DNA of 30,207 nucleotides from CAZCBN01 sp964496975 (GTDB lineage: Bacteria > Planctomycetota > Phycisphaerae > Phycisphaerales > UBA1924), in the NCBI GenBank assembly GCA_964496975.1, contig CAZCBN010000032.1, forward strand, positions 1 through 30,207, given 5' to 3'. The notes beneath the pieces are model-generated. The model saw only the letters and a list, made by a program, of their open reading frames with translations, made no database searches and had not been told where the DNA came from. How positions within the stretch are numbered: the first letter of the stretch is position 1; each line of letters begins with the position of its first letter. Shown in pieces: positions 16,834-24,891 of the stretch. The translations under genes were made by a program, and so were the position numbers.

Positions 16834-16968
16834 GGCCCGGATGATGCCGATGACGCCGGTCCCTCCCGCGAGCGCGGGGGGCGCCGATTCAGACCGACCG
16901 GTGCCGGGGCACCCGGGGGCCGCGGCCGCCCGGGGCGCAAGGACGTGCAGGACAACGGAGGCCACGCC

Positions 16969-19305
16969 ATGACGACCGCGCCCAGCTCACGACCGCCGAT
17001 GCCCCCCGGCGCCGGCGCGCGCCCGCCCGTTCCGCCTCAGGGCGGCGGCGGCGCATTGCCCGCGCCGAGCGTCGACGTGGTGAAGCTGCTGCAGAAGTAC
17101 CTGTGGCTGCTGATCGCGGCGGTGATCCTGGGCGTGGTGTGCGGCGTGGGCGGCTTTGAGGTGCTGAAGCGCACGAGCCCGCGGTACGTCGCGTCGGTGG
17201 TCTTCCAGGTGTCGCCCCCGGCCCAGCAGCCGGGGACGCTCGACGCGCGGGTGGACGCGCGCGAGCTCGAGCTGTACATGGCCACCCAGGCCCAGGTCAT
17301 CCTGCTGCCCGAGGTGCTGGTGCAGGCGGCCCAGGACGCGCGGCTGCGCGACGAGGCGCCGGGCTTCTGGGCGGACTACGCCAAGTCGGGCACGCTCGAC
17401 TACCTGACCGCGTCGGGCGAGCTCGCGAAGCTCACGCGCGTGCGCGTCGAGCCGGGCACCACGTTCGTGCGCATGGACGTGTCGTACCGCGACCCGCGGT
17501 CGGCGACGGGCCTGGCGAAGCTGATCCGCGAGGCGTACCAGAGCCGGCAGGAGCGGCTCGAGAACACGAACATGACGTCGCGCATCGACACGCTGCGACG
17601 CCGCATCGCCGACTTTGACCAGCGCATCGCCGAGCAGACGCAGCGGCGGCAGCGCATCATCCGCGACCAGAAGATCGAGAGCCTCAACCAGCAGTCGAGC
17701 GACACGGCCCAGTCGCTCCGCGAGGTGAGCAGCGACCTGATCGACCTGTCGACGAACATGACGGCCCTGACCGAGTCCATCGAGCAGATGGAGCGGACGC
17801 TCGAGTCCTCCTCCGGCGCGATCGCCTACAGCGACCAGCAGCGGGCCCAGGTGGAAGAGAACCCGCTGGTGCGCGACCTCGTGTCGCAGATCAGCCTGCT
17901 GGAGCAGGAGCTCAAGACGCTCCGCAACCAGGGCATCCAGCCCGAGCACCGCACCTACAAGCTCACGCAGTACCGCATCGACGCCACCAACCAGCAGGTC
18001 GCCGTCGTCCGCGAGGAGCAGCTCCGCAAGGCGTTCGACGCCGAGATCGACGGCCTCCGCCGCACGCTGCAGCAGCTCCGGGCCCAGGAGGCCGAGAAGC
18101 TGACGCGCAAGGAAGACCTGACGACCAAGTCGACCGAGCTGCAGAACATCCTGAACGACATCGCCGCCATCGACAGCACCCTCGTCGGCCTGCAGGACCA
18201 GCGCACCGAGCACTCCCGCCAGCTCGACACGCTGGAGGACGTCCGCACCGGCAACGCCCGCGTGCAGGTGGTCCAGCCCGAGCGGCTGCCCGACCGGCTC
18301 GCCTCGCCGCAGCGCCTCGTCATCTACGCGCTCGGCACCATCCTCGTGCCGGGCCTGGTGACGGCCTTCCTCTTCGCCCGCGAGCTGCTCGACCAGCGCG
18401 TGAAGGGCCCGAGCGACGTGGCCATGATCCCTCGCGCGAAGGTGCTGGGCATGGTCCCCCTCGCCGCCGAGGACCCGGGCAACCCCAAGCACTTCGACAC
18501 GATCTTCCGCGACAAGCCGCGGAGCGTGCTCGCCGAGAGCATCCGCCAGGTGCGCACCACGCTGGTGCGCCGCATGGCGCAGGCCAATCACAAGTCGTGC
18601 ATGGTCGTGTCGGGCATGCCCGGATCGGGCGCCACGTCCATCACCACGAACCTCGCGCTGGCGTGCGCGGGCGTGGACATGCGCGTCCTCGTCGTTGACG
18701 CCAACTTCCGCAGGCCCGGCGTGCACCGCGTCTTCGGCCTGCAGGAGTCGCGCGGCCTGTCCGACGTGCTCGCGGGCGACATCGCCCTCGACGACGCCGT
18801 GCAGCAGAGCGGCGTGCACAACCTCGCCGTGCTCACCGCCGGCTCCAAGGAGAAGCGGGTCTTCGAACGCCTCGGCACCGGGCCCATGGCCTCGCTGCTC
18901 GCGCAGGCCGGCGAGCGGTACGACATGGTGCTGCTGGACGTCGCGCCCGCGATCGTCGCCGGCGACGGCCTGGCGCTCGCCGCGCGGTGCGACGCGGCGG
19001 TCCTCGTCGTCCGCGCGCTGGGCGAGAAGCGCGGCATGGTCGCCCGCCTGCGGAACGAGCTGTCCGAGGGCCGGGCGGAGTTCATCGGCGTGCTGGTGAA
19101 CCAGGTCCGCTCCTCCGCCGGCGGGTACATGCGGCGCAACATCCGCGCGACGCACGAGTACCAGGTCGCCGAGCCGGCCGACATCCCCGCCGACGACACG
19201 CCCCGCCGCGAGCGGGCAAGCAAGCCCGACAAGAAGCGCCGCGCCGACAAGCCCGAGGACCCGGCCGCCAGCGCCGCGACGTCGCCCCCGGAAGACCCGT
19301 CCTGA
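16969..19305 (+). CDS. Wzc-like chain-length/ATPase protein with defective P-loop
   Basis: This 778-residue protein has the layout of a bacterial tyrosine autokinase/copolymerase. A Pro/Gly-rich start is followed by membrane helix 1 at about 45-64, a Wzz-type periplasmic domain, a long coiled coil (about 190-430), helix 2 at about 450-472, and a cytoplasmic MinD/CpsD-type ATPase (about 545-740). The Walker A reads GMPGSGATS: Ala 555 stands where the invariant Lys should be (codon GCC at 18631). Walker A' VLVVDANFRRP (Asp 577) and Walker B VLLDVAP (Asp 657) are kept, although the usual TPP after Walker B is VAP. Only two tyrosines (720 and 731) lie near the C-terminus in place of the usual Tyr cluster, and the tail is Lys/Asp/Pro-rich. 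ATG 16969 is chosen for GGAGG seven bases upstream. It is probably a polysaccharide chain-length/export factor without normal kinase activity. Confidence 0.88.
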   Translation: MTTAPSSRPPMPPGAGARPPVPPQGGGGALPAPSVDVVKLLQKYLWLLIAAVILGVVCGVGGFEVLKRTSPRYVASVVFQVSPPAQQPGTLDARVDARELELYMATQAQVILLPEVLVQAAQDARLRDEAPGFWADYAKSGTLDYLTASGELAKLTRVRVEPGTTFVRMDVSYRDPRSATGLAKLIREAYQSRQERLENTNMTSRIDTLRRRIADFDQRIAEQTQRRQRIIRDQKIESLNQQSSDTAQSLREVSSDLIDLSTNMTALTESIEQMERTLESSSGAIAYSDQQRAQVEENPLVRDLVSQISLLEQELKTLRNQGIQPEHRTYKLTQYRIDATNQQVAVVREEQLRKAFDAEIDGLRRTLQQLRAQEAEKLTRKEDLTTKSTELQNILNDIAAIDSTLVGLQDQRTEHSRQLDTLEDVRTGNARVQVVQPERLPDRLASPQRLVIYALGTILVPGLVTAFLFARELLDQRVKGPSDVAMIPRAKVLGMVPLAAEDPGNPKHFDTIFRDKPRSVLAESIRQVRTTLVRRMAQANHKSCMVVSGMPGSGATSITTNLALACAGVDMRVLVVDANFRRPGVHRVFGLQESRGLSDVLAGDIALDDAVQQSGVHNLAVLTAGSKEKRVFERLGTGPMASLLAQAGERYDMVLLDVAPAIVAGDGLALAARCDAAVLVVRALGEKRGMVARLRNELSEGRAEFIGVLVNQVRSSAGGYMRRNIRATHEYQVAEPADIPADDTPRRERASKPDKKRRADKPEDPAASAATSPPEDPS

Positions 19306-19356
19306 AAACCCCCGCGCCGCACGCCGGCCCGCAACCGCGAGAGAGAGGCGAGCACC

Positions 19357-20526
19357 GTGCCCACCCCCGGAGATCGCCAGCCCCGGCGAACCCTCGTCAC
19401 CGGCGGGGCGGGCTTCATCGGCTCGCACCTCGTTGAGCGGCTGCTCGCGCGCGGCGACGACGTCACCGTCGTGGACGACCTCTCCACCGGGCGCGACGGC
19501 AACCTGCGGCACGCCCGGGCGCTGGCCGCCGCGGGGCCGGGCCGGCTCCGCGTGCGACAGGGCGACCTCGCCGCGGCGCTGCCGGCGCTCGCGTCCGAGG
19601 ATCCGTTCGCCGAGATCTACCACCTCGCCGCCGCCGTGGGCGTGGACCTGGTGATGCGCGAGCCCGTCCGCGCCATCGAGGTGAACGTCGAGCAGACGGC
19701 GGGCCTGCTGCGCTTCGCCCGCGCCGCGCACGACGCCGGCGCCGGCACCGCCCTGCTCCTCACCTCAAGCAGCGAGGTCTACGGCAAGCCCACCCGCCGT
19801 GTCTTCAGCGAGGACGACGACGTCGTCTACGGCCCCACGCCCGTCACCCGCTGGTCCTACGCCTGCGCCAAGGCGCTCGACGAGTACCTCGCGCTGGGCC
19901 ACGCCCGCGACGGCCTGCCCGTCGTCATCGCCCGGCTCTTCAACACCGTGGGCCCGAGGCAGGTGGGCCGCTACGGCATGGTGCTGCCGCGCTTCGTCGC
20001 CGCCGCGGCGCGGGCCGAGACGCNNNNNNNNNNGATGGTGGCGCGGCGCGTCTTCGGCGACGGGTCGCAGACGCGCTGCTTCTGCGACGTGCGCGACGTC
20101 GCGGCCGCGCTGCCGCGGCTGCTCGCCGAGCCCGCGTGCCGGGGCCGCGTCTTCAACGTCGGGTCTGACGAGCCGACCAGCATCGCCGACCTCGCCCGGC
20201 TGGTGATCCGCGTGCTGAAGTCGCCCTCCGCGGTGGAGCTGGTCCCCTATGACCGCGCGTACCCCGCGGGGTACGAGGACCTGCAGCACCGCCGGCCCGA
20301 CCTGTCGCGCGTCCGCGCCGCGATCGGGTTCGAGCCGTCCGTGCCGCTGGAGCGCACGATCGCCGACATCGCGTCGGAGCAGGCTGAGCAGGATTCGGCC
20401 CAAAGCGCCGCGCCGCACCCGGGGCCCGTCGCCCGTCCCCACGCGGCCCACACCCAAACCCCGGCCCACCCCCCGATGCACGCCGGCGGCCCCGCAGCGG
20501 CCGCGGCGAGGGAGACCCTGCCGTGA
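19357..20526 (+). CDS. NAD-dependent sugar epimerase/dehydratase (extended SDR)
   Basis: This roughly 389-residue cytoplasmic enzyme is predicted to act on a nucleotide sugar for the polysaccharide. The Rossmann motif TGGAGFIG is at about 15-22, LAAAVGVDLVM at about 90-100, SSSEVYG at about 137-143 (catalytic Ser region) and the active-site YxxxK is Tyr 168/Lys 172 (YACAK). FGDGSQTRCFCDVRDVA and FNVGSDEPTSI later on are typical of UDP-glucose 4-epimerase/UDP-glucuronate decarboxylase relatives. The exact substrate cannot be assigned. Ten Ns at 20024-20033 fall inside the gene. The frame continues in register on both sides, but the local sequence after the gap (MVARR before VFGDG) is a few residues longer than usual, so the gap size may be wrong. 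The C-terminal tail of about 45 residues is His/Pro/Ala-rich. The stop overlaps the next gene (GTGA). Confidence 0.88.
   Translation: MPTPGDRQPRRTLVTGGAGFIGSHLVERLLARGDDVTVVDDLSTGRDGNLRHARALAAAGPGRLRVRQGDLAAALPALASEDPFAEIYHLAAAVGVDLVMREPVRAIEVNVEQTAGLLRFARAAHDAGAGTALLLTSSSEVYGKPTRRVFSEDDDVVYGPTPVTRWSYACAKALDEYLALGHARDGLPVVIARLFNTVGPRQVGRYGMVLPRFVAAAARAETXXXXMVARRVFGDGSQTRCFCDVRDVAAALPRLLAEPACRGRVFNVGSDEPTSIADLARLVIRVLKSPSAVELVPYDRAYPAGYEDLQHRRPDLSRVRAAIGFEPSVPLERTIADIASEQAEQDSAQSAAPHPGPVARPHAAHTQTPAHPPMHAGGPAAAAARETLP
20024..20033. other. Assembly gap (10 N) in the epimerase gene
   Basis: Ten unknown bases mark a scaffold join. A homologous frame continues on both sides, so the join is probably right, but the true length is unknown. 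Confidence 0.95.
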
Positions 20527-22013
20527 CCGCGCCCCTGCCGCTCGCCCCGGGCCTGCCCTGGGCCCCATTCCTCGCCGCCGCGCCCGCCGTGCCCGAGGGC
20601 ATCTCGACGCGCATCCAGTCGCTGCGCGAGCGCGTCGAAGAACTCGCCCGCCTCTCCGGCGTGGCCGAGGAGCCCTCGTTCGACTTTATCGGCGTCGTGA
20701 ACGGTTACGTCGGCGTGCTGCTCGCCGCCTTCCTCGTCACCCTCTGCATGACGCCCGTCATGCGGGCCCTCGCCGTGCGCAACGGCGTCATCGACCGGCC
20801 CAGCGACCCGCGCAAGGTCCACCGCACGCCCATCGCCTACCTCGGCGGCATGGCGGTCTTCCTCGGCATCATGGCGGGCATCGCCTACTCCTACCTCGCC
20901 GTCAGCATGCCGATCCTCATGACCTTCCACCAGACCGACTTCATCACCACCGGCGGCCACCCGAGCCTGGTGCCGCGCGAGGTGGTGCTGGGCCTGGCGA
21001 TCATCACCGGCATCGGCCTGTGGGACGACGTCGCGGGCCTGAGCCCACGCGTCAAGGTCGGGGGCCAGCTCCTCGCGGCCGCCGCGCTCGCGCTGGGCAA
21101 CTGGGGCGTCAAGGTCGCGCAGGGCGTGCTCACGCCCACCCTCGGCGCCCTGCTGGACAACCCCGACCTCGTCTACACCATCGCCCTGCCCCCGGGCCTG
21201 GGCATCGGCGGCGAGGGCATCACCATCGACGTCATCTACTGGGCCGGCACCGCCCTCATCGCCGTCTCCGTCCTCGGCGCCTGCAACGCCAGCAACCTCA
21301 TCGACGGCCTCGACGGCCTGCTCAGCGGCGTCACCGGCATCGCCACCGTCGGCCTCCTCGGCATCGCCCTGCTCATCGTCGCCACAGACCCCGGCGAGCG
21401 CGACAGCCAGCGCCTCGTCCTCTGCCTCGCCGTGCTCGGCGGGTGCCTCGGCTTCCTGCCGCACAACTTCAACCCCGCCACCATCTTCCTGGGCGACTGC
21501 GGCAGCCTCCTCCTCGGCTTCGCCACCATCGTCATCATCCTGTCGCTGGGCGACACCGGCCGCACCGACCTCGTCTTCGCCGGCCTCATCGTCTACGCCG
21601 TGCCCATCATCGACACCCTGCTCGCCATCGTCCGCCGGAAGATGGCCGGCAAAAGGATGTCCGACCCCGACAGCGACCACCTGCACCACATGCTGAAGCG
21701 CGCGCTGGGCGTGAAGGGCGCCGTCTTCTCGCTCTACGCCATCGGCATCGGCTTCGCCGTCCTGGGCGTCGCCATCGCCGCCAGCGGGGCCCGCATCGTC
21801 TACACGCTCTCGCTGCTCTTCGGCTCGTTCATCGCGGTCTACGCCATCAAGATCGCCCGCCGCAAGGCCATCGAGGAGCACGCCATCGCCCTCGAACGCG
21901 CCCGCGGCCTGCTCCCGCAAGACCCCGCGCCCGCGGGCGACGCCGCCCCGAACGCCCACGCCGCGTCCACCACCCACGCGAGCAACGCCGAGCCCGCCGC
22001 CTCGCAGCGGTAA
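20523..22013 (+). CDS. WecA/MraY-family polyprenyl-phosphate glycosyl-1-phosphate transferase
   Basis: This 496-residue multi-pass membrane enzyme is predicted to move a sugar-1-phosphate from a nucleotide sugar to undecaprenyl phosphate, starting a lipid-linked glycan. Family motifs are present in order: VHRTPIAYLGG at about 99-109, the Asp pair at 168-169 (LWDDV), SPRVKVGGQ at about 174-182, NLIDGLDGL at 258-266, FNPATIFLGDCGSLL at about 316-330 (Asp 325), and the HxHH motif at 386-389 (DHLHHML). The HxHH motif and the length favour the WecA/TagO/WbcO side over MraY. About ten helices are visible. There is a polar N-terminal extension of about 55 residues and an Ala-rich C-terminal tail. 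The GTG start at 20523 overlaps the epimerase stop, with GAGGGAGA upstream. It closes the plus-strand locus and converges with the SDR gene. Confidence 0.92.
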   Translation: MTAPLPLAPGLPWAPFLAAAPAVPEGISTRIQSLRERVEELARLSGVAEEPSFDFIGVVNGYVGVLLAAFLVTLCMTPVMRALAVRNGVIDRPSDPRKVHRTPIAYLGGMAVFLGIMAGIAYSYLAVSMPILMTFHQTDFITTGGHPSLVPREVVLGLAIITGIGLWDDVAGLSPRVKVGGQLLAAAALALGNWGVKVAQGVLTPTLGALLDNPDLVYTIALPPGLGIGGEGITIDVIYWAGTALIAVSVLGACNASNLIDGLDGLLSGVTGIATVGLLGIALLIVATDPGERDSQRLVLCLAVLGGCLGFLPHNFNPATIFLGDCGSLLLGFATIVIILSLGDTGRTDLVFAGLIVYAVPIIDTLLAIVRRKMAGKRMSDPDSDHLHHMLKRALGVKGAVFSLYAIGIGFAVLGVAIAASGARIVYTLSLLFGSFIAVYAIKIARRKAIEEHAIALERARGLLPQDPAPAGDAAPNAHAASTTHASNAEPAASQR

Positions 22014-22034
22014 CAGCGCCCAACCCGCCGCCCG

Positions 22035-22856
22035 TCACGTCCCCCGCCGCGATCGCGCCATCCGCGACAGCGCCCAATCCGTGAGCCCCGGCGCCGCCAC
22101 GCTCGCCGCGAGCGCAAGCCGCGTCGACGCGCTCGTCCACACCTCGCCCCGCGGCCGGCGCAGGCACCGCACCACCGCGTCGGCGACCCGCTCCGCCGGC
22201 TGCAAAAACCGCTGCCGCGCGCGGCCCATCAGCCGCAGCTCGCCCCCGCTGCGGTCCGCCGCGCGGTCAAAGAACTCCGTCCGCGTGCCGATGGGGTGCA
22301 CGCTGGAGACGCACACGCCCGTCCCGGCCAGCTCGTGCCGCATCGCCCGGGCGAAGTGGTCCTGCCCCGCCTTGGTCGCGCAATACGCCCCGTACATCGG
22401 CAGGCCGATCTTGCTCAGGCAGCTCGAGCAGAACAGCACGTGCCCCGCGCCGCGGGCCCGCATCCCCGGCACCGCCGCCCGCGCGAGCGCGAGCGACGCG
22501 AACAGGTTCACCTCAAAGATGCCGCGCACCTCGGCGTCGCTCGTCTCGGCGAAGGGCTTTTCAAACCCGTACCCCGCGTTCGCGAAGACCGCGTACACCG
22601 GCCCGAGCGCCCCCTCAGCCTCAGCAAGGAACCGCTCGGCCGCGCCCGCCTCGGCCACATCGCCGCTGCACGCCACCGCGTGCCCGCCCAGGGCCGACAC
22701 GGCCGCGACCGCGTCCGCCAGCCGGTCGGCGCGTCGCGCGAGCAGCGCCACGCGCATCCCCGCGCGGGCGCACGCCAACGCCGTCGCCAGGCCGATGCCG
22801 CTGGAGGCACCGGTCACAGCGATCACCCGCCCGGCGAGCTCAACGGGCCGAGCCAT
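22035..22856 (-). CDS. Short-chain dehydrogenase/reductase (classical SDR)
   Basis: This 273-residue cytoplasmic NAD(P)-dependent oxidoreductase has the cofactor motif TGASSGIG at 15-22, the NAG motif at 93-95, the catalytic Ser near 144-145 (LFCSSC), and the YxxxK pair Tyr 158/Lys 162 (YCATK). The Arg-Arg after the second strand (LARRADRL) suggests NADP preference. The substrate is unknown. GAGG sits six bases upstream of the ATG. The 3' end faces the 3' end of the glycosyl-phosphate transferase gene, only 21 bases away, with no visible terminator. The gene lies downstream of the entericidin-like gene on the same strand with a 43-base spacer. Confidence 0.92.
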   Translation of the reverse strand: MARPVELAGRVIAVTGASSGIGLATALACARAGMRVALLARRADRLADAVAAVSALGGHAVACSGDVAEAGAAERFLAEAEGALGPVYAVFANAGYGFEKPFAETSDAEVRGIFEVNLFASLALARAAVPGMRARGAGHVLFCSSCLSKIGLPMYGAYCATKAGQDHFARAMRHELAGTGVCVSSVHPIGTRTEFFDRAADRSGGELRLMGRARQRFLQPAERVADAVVRCLRRPRGEVWTSASTRLALAASVAAPGLTDWALSRMARSRRGT

Positions 22857-22899
22857 GGGCGACCTCAGCGCATCGGGTGGGGCCTCAGGAGCCGCCGCC

Positions 22900-23118
22900 T
22901 CAGCGGTTCGCGTCCTTCTGCTGGCGCTCCTCCTGCACCTCCCCCGTCACGATCTTTTCCGTGGTCTTGCCCGTCCCTTCAACGACGGCGCCCACGTCCT
23001 GGGCCGCGCCCTCGACCGTGTTGCACGCCGCGAGCGACGCCAGCGCCACGCCGGCCGCGCCCGCCATCACCACGCGAGAAGCCCACCCGCACACCACGCC
23101 AGCAGTACCACGGTTCAT
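22900..23118 (-). CDS. Entericidin-like small lipoprotein
   Basis: This 72-residue protein has a signal peptide ending in the lipobox LASLAAC (Cys 32), followed by NTVEGAAQDVGAVVEGTGKTTEKI. That resembles the mature part of EcnA/EcnB entericidins (CNTxxGxGxD...G). It should be a small lipid-anchored envelope protein. The ATG at 23118 is chosen because GGAG lies eight bases upstream; an in-frame GTG three codons earlier overlaps that site. In enterobacteria, entericidins form a toxin/antidote pair; only one such gene is seen here, and outside that group these proteins may simply be stress-related envelope lipoproteins. Confidence 0.75.
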   Translation of the reverse strand: MNRGTAGVVCGWASRVVMAGAAGVALASLAACNTVEGAAQDVGAVVEGTGKTTEKIVTGEVQEERQQKDANR

Positions 23119-23211
23119 CGAAAGCACTCCAGGGCCCGCGGAAGCACCCGCGGGGCGAAGCGGCAGTTTAGCGGGCCCGCTCCTCGCCGGTCGCCCCCCA
23201 TCCCGCGCCCG

Positions 23212-24881
23212 TCAAGCCCCCCGGGCCCCGGCCGCCCGCCCCGCCAGCCACCGCAGCTCCTCCGCCCCGAGCGCCCGGGCCGCCGCCGCGTACGCCGCGC
23301 CGCCGACGCCCGTCGCCAGCCCAAGCCGCCACGCCGCCGCCGCCCAGCCCGAAAGCCCCGGCGCCGCCGCCCGCAGCACCACCGGCACCAGCAGCACCGC
23401 GAGCGCCATCGCCGCCGTCGCCGCCAGCGTGCGCACCACGCCCCGCACCACGCCCGCGTCGAGCAGCGTCGTCCCCTGCCGCCGCAGCGTGCGGGCCAGG
23501 AGCGCCGTCTGCACCACCGCCGCCGCCGCCGTGGCCGCGGCCAGCCCCGCCTCGCGCATCCACCAGATCAGCGTCAGGTTTAGGGCCAGGTTCACGCCCA
23601 TCGCCGCGAGGCCCGCGCGCACGGGCGAGGTTGTGTCGCCCCGCGCATACAGCGCCCGCGCCAGCACATGGTTCAGCGAGTACGCCCACACCGCCCCGGC
23701 GTACGCCAGCAGCACCGCCGCCGTGCGCGCAAGCCCCTCCGCCGAAAACGCCCCCGCGGCCCCGCCCGCGGCCCCACCCGCGGCCCCGCCGCCGGCGTCT
23801 CCCCCGCCCCCGCCCCCTCCGTACAGCGTCGCCACCATGTCGCCCGCCACGAGCGCCAGGCCCGCCGACGCCGGCACGCCGATGAACAGGCTGAGCCGCA
23901 TCCCCCGCCGCAGCGTCTCGCCGAACGCCGCCGCGTCCCCCGCCCGCCGGCTCAGCTCGGGGAAGACCACCGTCGCTACCGCGATGCCGAAGACGCCCAG
24001 CGGGAACTGGTAGAGCCGCTGCGCATAGCTCAGCACCGCGTTGCTCGCCTCGTCCAGCGGGTGCGTCACGCCCAGCACCGTGGGCCCGAACCACGTGGGC
24101 CACATCGCGATCACCGTGTCCAGCAGCGCGTTCACCTGCAGCGTGCCCAGCCCGACGAACACGGGCCCGAGCCGCCGCAGCATCTCCCCCGCCTCGCCCC
24201 GCACCGCCGAAAGCCGCTCGCGCGAGACCGTCCACCCCATCAGCCCGCGCAGCGACGCGACGCACCACGCCAGTTGCAGCGCCCCGCTCACCACCACCGA
24301 CGCCCCGAGCACCACCGCCCACCGCTCGCTCGAAGGCCCGTCGAGAAAAAAGAACGGCAGCCCCGCCCCCAGCATGCACACGTTCAGCACCATGGGCGAG
24401 GCCGCCCAGGGCCCGAAGCGCCCGCCCGCCTGCAGCACGCCGCCGACGATCGCCGCCGTGCAGATCAGCGGCATGTAGGGCAGCGTGAGCATGAGGAGCC
24501 GCAGCGAGAGCCCCCGCGCCCCCTCCCCCGGCGCCAGCAGCACCGCCGCGAGCAGGCCCGCCTCGATCAGCACGCAGAGCCCCGTCGTCACCGCCGCGAC
24601 CGACAGCACGACGAGCGTGCCGAAGGCGTCCGCCCGCGCCCCGTCTGCGTCGCGGAGCCTGCTGTACGCCGGCAAAAACGCCGCCGACAGCGCCCCCTCG
24701 CCAAAGAGCCTGCGGAACAGGTTGGGGATCACAATCGCCGCGGCAAACGCCGACCCGACGGCCGTGTCACCAAACATCCGCGCCGTCATCAGATCGCGCG
24801 AAAGCCCCAGGAGCCGGCTCAAAAACGTCAGCCCCGACACCGTCCGCACCGACACCGCACGTGGCGACTCGGCCGTGACCG
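23212..24881 (-). CDS. murJ: MurJ/MviN lipid II flippase, 5' end lost in assembly gap
   Basis: The visible 555 residues cover nearly all of a MurJ-type MOP-superfamily flippase, which moves lipid II across the inner membrane for peptidoglycan synthesis. It begins near the conserved SGLTFLSRLLGLSRDLMTARMFG, where MurJ proteins normally start some 5-20 residues earlier, so only the first few codons are in the gap. FRRLFGEGALSAAFLPAYS and YQFPLGVFGIAVATVVFPELSR are MurJ hallmarks. About 14 membrane helices are expected. An insert of about 25 residues made of Gly and Ala (GGGGG..., then GGAAGGAA) sits in a loop, encoded by a 12-bp tandem repeat. The apparent continuous frame with the ParA gene across the gap is not trusted as a fusion. 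Confidence 0.93.
23753..23788 (-). repeat. 12-bp in-frame tandem repeat in murJ
   Basis: Three units of CCCGCGGCCCC(G/A) start at 23753, 23765 and 23777. They encode repeated Gly-Gly-Ala-Ala in a loop of MurJ. Confidence 0.8.
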
Positions 24882-24891
24882 NNNNNNNNNN
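24882..24891. other. Assembly gap (10 N) between ParA and MurJ
   Basis: Ten unknown bases hide the ParA stop codon and the MurJ start codon. The length is nominal and the join itself is unproven. Confidence 0.95.

Noticed and set aside
23212..24881. MurJ as the dedicated flippase of the exopolysaccharide locus
   Set aside because: It is on the other strand in a separate gene group, and its hallmarks match lipid II flippases. A role in the locus cannot be supported.
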